33,692 nt of DNA from NCBI GenBank assembly GCA_903848655.1, contig CAINGT010000078.1, positions 1 to 33,692 on the forward strand. Direction: 5' to 3'. The stretch comes from an uncultured Sphingomonadales bacterium. Lineage in GTDB: Bacteria; Pseudomonadota; Alphaproteobacteria; Sphingomonadales; Sphingomonadaceae. A program made the translations under genes and the position numbers. The notes beneath the pieces were generated by a model. That model worked only from the letters and a program-made list of their open reading frames with translations. It had not been told where the DNA came from and made no database searches. Shown one piece after another: positions 16,282-24,112 of this stretch (its first letter is position 1; the number at the start of each line of letters is the position of its first letter).

Positions 16282-18330
16282 TCACGCCAGGTTGATCAGG
16301 ATATTGCCGACTTTGTCGACCACGGCAATGCAGCCACTTTCGATGAGCGTGGTCGAATCCATTTCCACGACAATCGCGGGTCCGGGGATCACATCGCCCT
16401 GTTTCAGCTTTGATCGGTCATAGATCACGGCGGCTTGTTCGCTACCGTCCATCCACAGCACATGATCGCGCATTTTGGCCGCACTCGGATCGCCATTGCC
16501 CACCGGCAGTTCGGCGGCGGGCAGATTAAGCGCCTGCCCCAGCGCCACCGCGCGCAAGTTGACGATTTCGTGCGGGGTATCCATGTTGAACGTGAACAAG
16601 CGCAAATGCTCTTCGTCAAAGCGCGCAAGAATGCCCGCGATCCCATCGCGCAACAGCACTTCGGGCGTGATCGTCAGCGGCACTTCGAACGCCTGACCGG
16701 CATAGCGCACGTCGATTTCGAACGCACTTTCGATCAGCGCAGCGGGCACCCCGTCCGAGGTAAGTTCTGCGCGGGTCTGCTGCGCCATGTCGGACAAGAT
16801 GGCATCCAGCTCTTCAGCCGTGGTCGTATGCGCCAGCCGCGAGAACGAACGCGCGGTTTCGGTGCGCATCCGTGTGGTCGCATCACCCAGCGCGCACAAC
16901 ACCCCGGGCGACACCGGCGATACCGCCGGCCAACTGCCCATCAGCCGCGCCACCGCGTTGACATGCAGCGGCCCTGCCCCGCCAAACCCCATCAGCGCAA
17001 AATGGCGCGGATCATACCCCTGCTGCACCGAAATCATCCGCAGCGCGCCGAACATATTCTCGTTCACGATGTCGATAATGCCGCGCGCCGCCGCCATCAG
17101 ATCGATGCCGAGCGCATCGGCAATCGTCTGCACCGCGCGTTTGGCGCCTGCGCGATCAAGCTGAAACGTGCCGCCGAGCAGATTTTCCGGAAGATAGCCG
17201 AGCACCACATTGGCATCGGTCACGGTCGGCAGTTCGCCGCCTTTGCCATAAGCCACCGGCCCCGGCACCGCGCCCGCGCTTTGCGGGCCGACGCGCAAGG
17301 CTTTGGTCAGTTCGGGCACATAAGCAATCGACCCGCCGCCCGCGCCCACGGTCTTCACATCGAGCGACGAGGTGCGCACCGACAGATGCCCCACTTCGGT
17401 GGTCCGCACGCGCCGTGGCTCAAGATTTTCGATCAGCGCCACATCGGTCGAGGTCCCGCCGACATCGAGCGTCAGAATATTGGTCAGCCCCGCATTGCGC
17501 GCCACCCACAAAGCGCCCGTCACGCCGCCCGCCGGGCCGGACATCAGGATATTGACAGGATGTTCTTCGGCCTTTTGGGCGGACATCAGCCCACCGTCCG
17601 ACCGCAGCAACGACAGCTTGCCGATCATGCCCGCTTTCGCCAGCCGGTCGCGCAAGCTTGCCACATAGCGCCCGACCACCGGGCGCACGGCGGCATTGGC
17701 AACCGTCGTCAACGTGCGCTCATACTCCTGCATTTCGGGCAGGACTTCGTGGCTGAGCGAAACCGGCACGTCCTGCATGATTTCGCGCGCCATCGCGCCG
17801 ATGCGCGTTTCATGGTCGCCGTTCACATAAGCATTCATCAGCGATACCGTGATCGCCTCAACCCCTTGCTCTTTAAGCTGGATCAGCGCGGCGCGCGCGG
17901 CCACTTCATCAAGCGGGCGAACTTCCTGCCCCGCTGCATTCATCCGCCCGCCGACTGCCACGGTATCTTCGAGCGCGGCCAGCGGCTTGGGCTTGGGCCA
18001 GATGATCCACCCGGCAAGGCCGCCCGGCACATAAGACCGCGCGATCTGCATTACATGGCGATAGCCTTCGGTCGTGATCAGGCCAACGCGCGCACCCTTG
18101 CCTTCGAGCATCGCATTGGTTGCCACCGTCGTGCCATGCAGAAAGAACGCGATTTCGTTCGCATCGATTCCCGCAGCGCCGCAAATCGCGTGCACCCCGG
18201 TCAGAATGCCTTCGGAACTGTCATGCGGGGTGGACGGCGTCTTGTGTCGCCAGAATGCGCCCGATTCTGCATCGAACAACAGCAAATCCGTGAAGGTTCC
18301 CCCCACATCGACACCCAAGCGATAGCCCAT
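16282..18330 (-). CDS. hyuA: Hydantoinase/oxoprolinase subunit A (ATP-dependent)
   Basis: This 682-aa member of the HyuA family has an actin-like ATPase fold with two phosphate loops, GVDVGGTFTDLLLFD near the N-terminus and LDVGGTSTDVALIE near residue 290. Other family blocks are FLHGTTVATNAMLEGKGARVGLITTEGYRHV and GFGGAGPLHVNAVARLMG. Relatives hydrolyse N-methylhydantoin, 5-oxoproline or hydantoins with ATP, or carboxylate acetone or acetophenone; these roles cannot be separated by eye. AAGGG lies 7 nt before ATG 18330. It sits 15 nt behind the HMG-CoA-lyase-like gene. No biotin- or gamma-subunit-like carboxylase partner is present, which mildly favours the hydrolase reading. Confidence 0.9.
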   Translation of the reverse strand: MGYRLGVDVGGTFTDLLLFDAESGAFWRHKTPSTPHDSSEGILTGVHAICGAAGIDANEIAFFLHGTTVATNAMLEGKGARVGLITTEGYRHVMQIARSYVPGGLAGWIIWPKPKPLAALEDTVAVGGRMNAAGQEVRPLDEVAARAALIQLKEQGVEAITVSLMNAYVNGDHETRIGAMAREIMQDVPVSLSHEVLPEMQEYERTLTTVANAAVRPVVGRYVASLRDRLAKAGMIGKLSLLRSDGGLMSAQKAEEHPVNILMSGPAGGVTGALWVARNAGLTNILTLDVGGTSTDVALIENLEPRRVRTTEVGHLSVRTSSLDVKTVGAGGGSIAYVPELTKALRVGPQSAGAVPGPVAYGKGGELPTVTDANVVLGYLPENLLGGTFQLDRAGAKRAVQTIADALGIDLMAAARGIIDIVNENMFGALRMISVQQGYDPRHFALMGFGGAGPLHVNAVARLMGSWPAVSPVSPGVLCALGDATTRMRTETARSFSRLAHTTTAEELDAILSDMAQQTRAELTSDGVPAALIESAFEIDVRYAGQAFEVPLTITPEVLLRDGIAGILARFDEEHLRLFTFNMDTPHEIVNLRAVALGQALNLPAAELPVGNGDPSAAKMRDHVLWMDGSEQAAVIYDRSKLKQGDVIPGPAIVVEMDSTTLIESGCIAVVDKVGNILINLA

Positions 18331-18345
18331 TACCCTGCCCTTTTG

Positions 18346-19257
18346 CTATGCGGATTGGGGAAACAGCGGCGCTTGCGCCACCATTCCCGGAAGTTTGCGG
18401 CCCATAACGCCTGCAAGCCAGGCGTTGGCCGCGATCATCAGACCCAGATCAAGCCCGGTGGTGATCCCGGCGCGGTCGAACATGTAAACGACGTCTTCGC
18501 TCGCGACATTGCCCGCTGCGCCGGGCGCGAACGGGCAGCCGCCAAGGCCGCCAATCGATCCGTCAACCACGCTTGCCCCGGCCATGACCGCCGCCCAGAC
18601 ATTCGCAAGCCCGGTGCCGCGCGTGTTGTGAAAATGCACGCGCACCGGCAGCGGCGCAATCGCGGCACGCACGCGCGCCACCAGCCGCGCGACATGCGCC
18701 GGATTGCCCACACCGATCGTATCGGCCAGCGCGACTTCGACCGGCCCGGCCTCGGCCAGCGCCGCCGCCATGGCAACCACCCGGTCTTCGGCCACTTCGC
18801 CTTCGAACGGACACCCGAACGCGGCACCGATCGTGGCCTGTCCGGTCAGCCCGGCGTCCCGCGCGCGGGCAATAATGGCTTTGGCCGCATCGACCGAGCC
18901 ATCGCTGGTCTGGCCCTGATTGGCCATGGCAAAGGCATCGGTGGCGACCGCGACCGCGCCAAGCTGGTTGATCCGCCCGGTGGCAATCGCGCGCTCGGCC
19001 CCGCGCTCATTCAGCACCAGCCCGATATAAGTCACATCATCACGCCGGGGCAGCCCCGCACAGACCGCATCGGCATCGGCCATCTGCGGAACTTTGGTGG
19101 GATTGACAAAACTGGTGACCTCGATCCGCCGCACGCCTGCAGCAATCGCGCGCGCAATCAGCGCAAGCTTCGCCTCGGTCGCGATCAGCGTCGCCTCGTT
19201 CTGCAATCCGTCGCGCGGACCGACTTCGACAAACTGGATGGCGTCAGGATACATCAT
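18346..19257 (-). CDS. Hydroxymethylglutaryl-CoA lyase-like enzyme
   Basis: This 303-aa DRE-TIM metallolyase has EVGPRDGLQNE (Arg15, Asp16), TSFVNPTKVPQMAD, the metal ligands in VHFHNTRGTGLAN (His208, His210) and the mobile loop GGLGGCPFAPGAAGN with catalytic Cys241 and Asn250. Canonical HMG-CoA lyase yields acetyl-CoA and acetoacetate. Because the gene lies in a catabolic operon with a CoA-transferase and hydantoinase rather than in a leucine pathway, the acyl group may differ. The start (ATG 19257, or 19254) overlaps the regulator gene by 14 nt. Confidence 0.88.
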   Translation of the reverse strand: MMYPDAIQFVEVGPRDGLQNEATLIATEAKLALIARAIAAGVRRIEVTSFVNPTKVPQMADADAVCAGLPRRDDVTYIGLVLNERGAERAIATGRINQLGAVAVATDAFAMANQGQTSDGSVDAAKAIIARARDAGLTGQATIGAAFGCPFEGEVAEDRVVAMAAALAEAGPVEVALADTIGVGNPAHVARLVARVRAAIAPLPVRVHFHNTRGTGLANVWAAVMAGASVVDGSIGGLGGCPFAPGAAGNVASEDVVYMFDRAGITTGLDLGLMIAANAWLAGVMGRKLPGMVAQAPLFPQSA

Positions 19258-19969
19258 CGAAGTTTGCCATGTTTGGATACAAATTCAAGCGCTGAATTGC
19301 ATCTGCCGTTGCGGGATCAACGCTGCCCGCCGCACGGTCCGCCCCCGAATAGGTATGGAACGCACGGCGGATATGCGTCGCCATGACCGATGCCGCCCAC
19401 ACCCCGTCGTGGCTGGCACACGCGGCCAGCAAATCTTCATGTTCGCGGTACGACCGCGCAAGATCATCGTGGTCAAAATTCTGGGCCGTGCGCCACACGA
19501 TCGGCTGTTCGACAATCCGCGCGAGGATCGTGGTCAGGCGCGCCGATTCGGCGGCTTCGATAATGCCACGGTGAAAGCGCGCGTTCTGCGTCAGAAATGC
19601 CGGCACATCGGGATAAGGGCCGGTAATTGCGGCCCGCAGCGCAGCATTGTACCCCCTCAACCGGTCGAGCAAGTGCGGGGTCATACGCTCGGCCGCGCGT
19701 TTTGCCGCATGGCTTTCGAGCATCCCGCGCAGCTCGAACGCCTGTTCGATATCGTCGGGCGACCATTCGGCGACAAAGCTGCGCTGGGTCTGGTTGCGGC
19801 GCACGAGCAAGTCCGCTTCGAGCCGGTGCAACGCTTCGCGCACGGGGGTGCGCGACACCCCGCACCGGTCCGCCAGATGCTCTTCGCGCAGTTGCGAACC
19901 CGATGCCAGTTCGCCCGAAAGGATCATTGCCCTGATCGCCGCATAGGCCCGATCCGATGCGCTTGACAT
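19244..19969 (-). CDS. GntR-family regulator, FadR/FCD subfamily
   Basis: This 241-aa regulator has an N-terminal winged helix (ASDRAYAAIRAMILSGELASGSQLREEHLADRCGVSRTPVREALHRLEADLLVRR). An all-helical FCD domain follows (DIEQAFELRGMLESHAAKRAAE...FLTQNARFHRGIIEAA...EHEDLLAACASHDGVWAASVMATHIRRAFH), whose histidines usually bind metal and a carboxylate effector. ATG 19969 has GGAG 5 nt upstream; a longer open frame to 20155 runs back through the divergent gene and is rejected. It heads the operon regulator-HMGL-hyuA-hyuB-CoA-transferase-isochorismatase. A TGTATACA palindrome lies 32 nt upstream. Confidence 0.92.
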   Translation of the reverse strand: MSSASDRAYAAIRAMILSGELASGSQLREEHLADRCGVSRTPVREALHRLEADLLVRRNQTQRSFVAEWSPDDIEQAFELRGMLESHAAKRAAERMTPHLLDRLRGYNAALRAAITGPYPDVPAFLTQNARFHRGIIEAAESARLTTILARIVEQPIVWRTAQNFDHDDLARSYREHEDLLAACASHDGVWAASVMATHIRRAFHTYSGADRAAGSVDPATADAIQRLNLYPNMANFDDVS

Positions 19970-19985
19970 GTCCGCTCCCCGCGCC

Positions 19986-20014
19986 TTGACTCCGCCAAGC
20001 TGTATACATACTAT
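19986..20014 (+). promoter_or_regulatory. Promoter with FCD-type GntR operator in the spacer
   Basis: TTGACT (19986-19991), a 17-nt spacer and TACTAT (20009-20014) form a good sigma70-type promoter for the racemase-NTF2-NTF2 operon. The last eight spacer bases are the palindrome TGTATACA (20001-20008), which fits the GT-N2-AC pattern of FadR/VanR-type operators. Repressor bound here would cover the polymerase site. Confidence 0.65.
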
Positions 20015-20045
20015 TCCAACACAAGATAGCGGGTGAGGAAGTTTT

Positions 20046-20798
20046 GTGACAGTCGAACACCGCATAAAAGTCATCGTGCCGATCCCGATGGACGCCGCCG
20101 GGGTCGCCAACCGGGCCGCACAGCTTCCGCCCGAAGTGGTCGCGCCGGGTTTCAAGCCGGAATTCGCAGCGGTCGGCTGGGGTGCCGCGCTGGGCGACAG
20201 CTATCACGACATGTTGCTGATGGACTGGACGGTGTTTCAGGCCGGAATCGACGCCGAAGCGGATGGGTACTCAGCGGTGGTCATCGACACGGTCAGCGAT
20301 TCGGGGCTGCGCGCGCTGCGGTCACGCTTGTCGATCCCGGTGGTTGGCCCGGGCGAATGCGCGTTTCACATGGCGATGATGCTCGGCAAAAAGTTCACCG
20401 TGCTGACGATGTGGGATGAATGGTTCCCGCTCTACGAAAAGACGCTGACCGAATATGGGTTCTGGCCGCGCTGCGCCTCGCTCCGCTCGATCCGCACGCG
20501 GCCCGATGTGGCAGAATTGCTGGCCGGCAAGGAAGAAGTGATCTTCGCCAAGCTAAAGGCCGAGGCCGAACGCGCAATCGCCGAAGATGGTGCCGATGTG
20601 ATCGTGCTTGGATCGACCACAATGCACCAGTCGGCTGCGTGGTTGGCGCAAAACCTGCCGATACCGGTCATCAACCCCGGCCTGGTCGCCTACAAACAGG
20701 CCGAATTGCTGGTCCAACTGGGTATCAGCCACAGCAAAAAAGCCTTTCCGAACCCCGAAGTGGGCAATGACAGTGGCATCCGAAAAGGGAGCGCATAA
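20046..20798 (+). CDS. Asp/Glu/hydantoin racemase-fold protein (2), catalytic cysteines absent
   Basis: This 250-aa protein is a paralogue of the one at 10459-11235 (shared GVANR, SDSGLRALRS/SDSGMNALRS, LTMWDEWFPLYEKTLTEYG, LGSTTMHQS and PVINPGLVAYK). As in the paralogue, the two usual catalytic cysteines are Thr82 (IDTVSDSG) and Ser190 (VLGSTTMHQ). The GTG at 20046 is chosen because GAGGAA precedes it and VKVIVPIPMDAAGVANR aligns with the paralogue's start; the next ATG (20090) would remove the first strand. The stop overlaps the next gene as TAATG. Metal-independent decarboxylation or isomerisation is possible; nothing in the sequence decides it. Confidence 0.82.
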   Translation: MTVEHRIKVIVPIPMDAAGVANRAAQLPPEVVAPGFKPEFAAVGWGAALGDSYHDMLLMDWTVFQAGIDAEADGYSAVVIDTVSDSGLRALRSRLSIPVVGPGECAFHMAMMLGKKFTVLTMWDEWFPLYEKTLTEYGFWPRCASLRSIRTRPDVAELLAGKEEVIFAKLKAEAERAIAEDGADVIVLGSTTMHQSAAWLAQNLPIPVINPGLVAYKQAELLVQLGISHSKKAFPNPEVGNDSGIRKGSA

Positions 20799-21229
20799 TG
20801 GCTGAATGGGCTGAAGCGGGCGGGGGCCAAGTGGCGCTGCCTTATCCGTATTACATCGATATCGTGACCAAGCGCTATTTCGACGGGGTCGATACCAAAG
20901 CGATGGGCCAGGTGCTCGATTGCTTCCACGACGATGCCGTGCTTACCGAAGTGACATCGAACACGGTCCACACTGGCAAAGCCGCGATCCGCGCAATGTT
21001 TACCAAGTTGTTTGCCGATTTTTCAAGCATCTGGCACGGTAATTTTGTTCACACCGCCGATCCGCACAGCAATTCGGTCTGCTCTCAGTTCACGGTCTTG
21101 ATTACGCCCAATGGCGGCGATGAATTGCGCTATGAAAACTGCAACCGCTTTTACCTGAAGGATGACAAGTTCCAGCGGGTTTACGTCTATATGAGCGGCG
21201 ACAGCTTGCTGAAGACCGGAGACGCGTGA
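20798..21229 (+). CDS. NTF2/SnoaL-like protein (1)
   Basis: This 143-aa cone-shaped alpha+beta-barrel family protein has YIDIVTKRYFDGVDTKAMGQVLDCFHDDAVLTEVTSNTVHTGKAAIRAMFTKLF, then FVHTAD...FTVLI...NCNRFYLKDDKFQRVYVYMSG. The family includes ketosteroid isomerase, scytalone dehydratase, polyketide cyclases and non-catalytic binding proteins. The start overlaps the racemase-like stop (TAATG) and the stop overlaps the next gene, so the three are one coupled unit. It is about one-third identical by eye to the next protein. The function may be isomerisation or dehydration of a pathway intermediate (inference). Confidence 0.82.
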   Translation: MAEWAEAGGGQVALPYPYYIDIVTKRYFDGVDTKAMGQVLDCFHDDAVLTEVTSNTVHTGKAAIRAMFTKLFADFSSIWHGNFVHTADPHSNSVCSQFTVLITPNGGDELRYENCNRFYLKDDKFQRVYVYMSGDSLLKTGDA

Positions 21230-21627
21230 TGCAGTACGAACCGACCCTTTCGCGCGCGGCGCTGATCGATCTGGCCACCATGCAGTATTTCGGCAATGTC
21301 GATAAAAAAGACATGGATGCCACGCTCGCCTGCTTTAACGACGAAGCGCTGTTCTGCGTCCAGACCGCGTTCACCCGCCACGCCGGCAAAGCCGCGATCA
21401 AGCGGATGTTTGAAGACTTTTTCGGCGCTTACGCCACCATCGTGCACAAGGATTTCGTCTGCACGGTCGATGAAGCGAACGGCCGCATCACCGCCTCGTT
21501 CGAAGCGGTGCTCACCGGCCACGACGGCAGCATCACGCGCTTTTTCAACACCAATTTCTGGCGTGTGCGCGATGGCAAGTTTCAGGAAGTGTACGTCTAT
21601 TTCAGCGGACCCAATGTGCTGGTCTGA
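21229..21627 (+). CDS. NTF2/SnoaL-like protein (2)
   Basis: This 132-aa tandem paralogue of the preceding protein has the matching blocks IDLATMQYFGNVDKKDMDATLACFNDEALFCVQTAFTRHAGKAAIKRMFEDFF and FFNTNFWRVRDGKFQEVYVYFSG. ATG 21229 forms TGATG with the upstream stop; a GTG at 21226 would add one residue. A heteromeric pair is plausible because both genes are translationally coupled. A strong hairpin follows at 21646. Confidence 0.82.
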   Translation: MQYEPTLSRAALIDLATMQYFGNVDKKDMDATLACFNDEALFCVQTAFTRHAGKAAIKRMFEDFFGAYATIVHKDFVCTVDEANGRITASFEAVLTGHDGSITRFFNTNFWRVRDGKFQEVYVYFSGPNVLV

Positions 21628-21645
21628 CCGGCAGAGGCGCTGATG

Positions 21646-21687
21646 CCAAAGCAGGATGCGGTCGTTATGAACCGCATCCTGCTTTGG
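21646..21687. terminator. Bidirectional hairpin between convergent genes
   Basis: Perfect 17-bp arms (21646-21662 and 21671-21687) flank an 8-nt loop. It sits between the NTF2-like gene (ends 21627) and the convergent TauD-like gene (ends 21711). There is no T-tract, so its strength as an intrinsic terminator is uncertain. Confidence 0.65.
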
Positions 21688-21710
21688 GTATGGTATGTGC
21701 GCATCGCGAA

Positions 21711-22568
21711 TTAAAACGGAATCGCGCGATCCGGTTGCGGCAGGATCGTGGTGCGGTACATCAGGCGTTCGTGCGCGCCGTCAAAATCGTCGCGGCGGTG
21801 CATGGTGCAGGCGTTGTCCCACAACAGCCCATCGCCCAGCGCCCAATCGTGGCGATAGACGAATTCATCGCGCGCCTGCCAAGCGAACAGTTCATCGAGC
21901 ACCGCGCGGCTTTCATCGTCGGGTAGCCCGCAGATTTTCACCGTCATCCCCGGACAGATATAGAGCGCGCGCCGCCCGCTATAGGGATGCGTGCGCACCA
22001 GCGGATGGGCAATATCGGGGGTCATAGTGGTCTGCGTGGCATTGGCATCGGTCGAATACATCGTGTTGAACGCCACATAGGACTGTATGGCGTTGCGCCC
22101 ATCGACAATCTGCCGCAGATGCTGCGGCAGCCGCGCATAAGCGGTGGTCATATCGGCAAAATGCGTGCCGCCGCCCACGGGCGGGATCTTGATCGAATAG
22201 AGCAACGAGCCGATTGCCGGTTTGGGCAGATAGATCTGATCGAAATGCCAGCCCACTTCCCCATCGGCCAGCGCGCCAATCGCCTTGCCGTCTTTGCGGA
22301 TATTGGTGATCTGGAGCAATTCGGGATGCGTATCGTTTAGCCATTCGGCGCGGATATGGATCTCGAGCGGCCCGATCAGGCGGCTAAAGCCCACTTGATC
22401 GTCCTTGGTCATCGCCTGCCCGCGAAACAACAAGACGCCATACCGCAGCCACAGCGCCTTGATTTCGGCGAGCGTATCGGGGCTGATTTCGCCCGACAGC
22501 GTCACCCCCAGCACTTCGGCCCCGAATGTTTCGGTCAGTGGGCGAACTTCAAGCGCTTTGGCAACCAT
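21711..22568 (-). CDS. TauD/TfdA-family 2-oxoglutarate-dependent dioxygenase
   Basis: This 285-aa non-haem Fe(II) enzyme has the facial triad His108-x-Asp110 in GEVGWHFDQIY and His257 in DNACTMHRRDDF. Arg268/Arg272 in ERLMYRTTI bind 2-oxoglutarate. Conserved openings are FGAEVLGVTLSG and GVLLFRGQ. Members oxidatively cleave taurine, 2,4-D and similar acids, or hydroxylate small molecules. ATG 22568 has AGGA 8 nt upstream; an open frame reaching 22718 belongs to the neighbouring gene. It lies 13 nt downstream of the isochorismatase-like gene in the same operon, so it probably works on the same substrate family (inference). Confidence 0.9.
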   Translation of the reverse strand: MVAKALEVRPLTETFGAEVLGVTLSGEISPDTLAEIKALWLRYGVLLFRGQAMTKDDQVGFSRLIGPLEIHIRAEWLNDTHPELLQITNIRKDGKAIGALADGEVGWHFDQIYLPKPAIGSLLYSIKIPPVGGGTHFADMTTAYARLPQHLRQIVDGRNAIQSYVAFNTMYSTDANATQTTMTPDIAHPLVRTHPYSGRRALYICPGMTVKICGLPDDESRAVLDELFAWQARDEFVYRHDWALGDGLLWDNACTMHRRDDFDGAHERLMYRTTILPQPDRAIPF

Positions 22569-22581
22569 CTTTGCGGTCCTT

Positions 22582-23268
22582 TCAGGCAGCGGCGTGCGCG
22601 GCGGCAGACGCGCGCATGTCGGCGATGATGTCGTCGGTCGTGGCAACCCGGCCCCACAGCCGCCGGAACGTATCTTCATAGGCGTGCTGCATACGATCGC
22701 TGCAGGTGCCGGTCGCATCGGAGGCGAGCACGACGCCCAGCCCCCGGTCGGCCGCTTCCTGCCCGGTCATGCCCACGCAATTGTTGGTCGAAACGCCGGT
22801 CACGATGATTTCGCGGATACCGTGGCTGGCGATATGCGCGCCCAGTCCGGTCGAAGCAAAGCCCCCCATCGTAACTTTGTTGAACACCGCTTCACCCGCA
22901 ACTGGCTGCAACGCGGGCACGATTTCGTGCTCGATCGTGCCCTGATGGTTGTTCGTCGCTGCGAAAAAGGGCCGCATGTGGCGCGGCGCATCGCTGTAAT
23001 CGGATCGTTCGCAGCCGACGGTCAGATGAATGACCGGCGCGCCCAGCGCGCGGAACGCGGCGAGCAACCGGCCGATCTGCGGGATCAGCAGCGTATCGAT
23101 CCGATCAAACCGGTAATCCGCGCTGGCCAGTTCACCGCGCGCGTCCAGCCATTTGCCCAGCCCATGCGCACGGCTGCCGCTGGCGTTCTGCATATCGACC
23201 ACGACCAGCGCGCTGGTGCGGAAATCCAGTTTGACCGGGGCCGTGAAGCCTTCCACATAGCTTGACAT
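22582..23268 (-). CDS. Isochorismatase-fold cysteine hydrolase (2)
   Basis: This 228-aa protein has Asp25 (VVVDMQN), Lys131 (NKVTMGGFAST) and Cys164 (STNNCVGMTGQEAADRGLGVVLASDAT), the full catalytic set. The NNCVGMT loop differs from the TSGCVRAT loop of the first isochorismatase, so substrate differs. The ATG at 23268 is preferred with AAGGTG 9 nt upstream; a GTG at 23280 overlaps that site. A 16-bp operator lies 20 nt upstream. It is co-transcribed with the TauD-like gene and divergent from the GST genes. Confidence 0.88.
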   Translation of the reverse strand: MSSYVEGFTAPVKLDFRTSALVVVDMQNASGSRAHGLGKWLDARGELASADYRFDRIDTLLIPQIGRLLAAFRALGAPVIHLTVGCERSDYSDAPRHMRPFFAATNNHQGTIEHEIVPALQPVAGEAVFNKVTMGGFASTGLGAHIASHGIREIIVTGVSTNNCVGMTGQEAADRGLGVVLASDATGTCSDRMQHAYEDTFRRLWGRVATTDDIIADMRASAAAHAAA

Positions 23269-23287
23269 CGGGTTTTGCACCTTGTTG

Positions 23288-23303
23288 ATTAGTCCGGACC
23301 ATT
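23288..23303. promoter_or_regulatory. Operator site D (16-bp palindrome)
   Basis: ATTAGTCCGGACCATT lies in the divergent region between the isochorismatase-TauD operon and the GST pair. It is close to the mirror image of site B. Confidence 0.7.
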
Positions 23304-23377
23304 AGCATAGCATCAGCGCGCGCCGGAATGCAAACACCGCGTGCAGGCACCATCAACGCCGCTTGGGGAGATCGATC

Positions 23378-24112
23378 ATGAAGCTCTTTTATTCGCCTTT
23401 TCATACATTTGTTCACAAGGTGCTGGTAACAGCGCACGAGTGCGGCCACTGGGAGCGCCTGACACGGGTTGCAACCTTTCCGTTCAAGAACAACCAGGGC
23501 GAAGATTGCGGCGACACCTACGACATCTCGGCGATCAACCCGCTCGACAAAGTCCCGACGCTGGTGACCGATACGGGCCAGCCAGTGTTTGGCAGCCAGG
23601 CGATTTGCGAATATCTCGATGCCACCAGCCGCGCGCGCCGCATGTATCCCGCACCCGGCCCCAAACGCTGGGATGCGCTCAGCCGCTTGTCGCTGTGCGA
23701 TACGATCTTTGAATCGACCGTGCAGATGGTGATGGAACAGTGGAAACCGCAGGACCAATGGAACATGGGCCTGTTCACATGGCTTTGGCCCAAGTTCAAC
23801 GCCGGGCTCGACAGTCTGGAACGCGGGGCCGAACGCGGCTGGGATGATTTTGACGTCGGCCACGCTTCGATGCTCCACGCCATCAGCTATCTGGGCTTTC
23901 GCGCCGAATTTTATGAAGCGAAAGACCCGGTCTATCCGCATTACAATTGGCGCGAAGGCCGTCCGGCGCTGGCCGCGTGGTTTGATACCGCCATTCAGCG
24001 CCCCTCGGTCGCATCGCACTATAACCAGCCGTTCACCAGCGACAGCAGCGCAGAGGCGTGCCAGGCGGCGGTGCGCGAATGTATCGCCTTGCGCGCGGCG
24101 CACGGGCAATGA
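23378..24112 (+). CDS. Glutathione S-transferase family protein (1)
   Basis: This 244-aa protein has a thioredoxin-like N-terminal domain (MKLFYSPFHTFVHKVLVTAHECGHWERL...INPLDKVPTLVTDTGQPVFGSQAICEYLD) and a helical C-terminal domain. The VPTL cis-proline and GSQAICEYL motifs contact glutathione in the family. ATG 23378 is preceded by GGGGAG at 7 nt; an upstream TTG is rejected. The stop overlaps the next GST start (ATGA). In a catabolic cluster, GSTs often act as isomerases, ether-cleaving or ring-opening enzymes rather than detoxifiers (known for sphingomonads). Confidence 0.88.
   Translation: MKLFYSPFHTFVHKVLVTAHECGHWERLTRVATFPFKNNQGEDCGDTYDISAINPLDKVPTLVTDTGQPVFGSQAICEYLDATSRARRMYPAPGPKRWDALSRLSLCDTIFESTVQMVMEQWKPQDQWNMGLFTWLWPKFNAGLDSLERGAERGWDDFDVGHASMLHAISYLGFRAEFYEAKDPVYPHYNWREGRPALAAWFDTAIQRPSVASHYNQPFTSDSSAEACQAAVRECIALRAAHGQ

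Noticed and set aside
14391-18330. Acetone or acetophenone carboxylase instead of hydantoinase
   Set aside because: Not excluded, but no third or fourth carboxylase subunit is present, and amidase- and racemase-like neighbours favour a ring-opening hydrolase.
16435-19386. A 983-codon open frame on the plus strand opposite hyuA and the HMGL-like gene
   Set aside because: It is antisense to three well-supported genes, is rich in His/Arg/Gln with no recognisable domain, and arises from high GC content and codon bias on the other strand.
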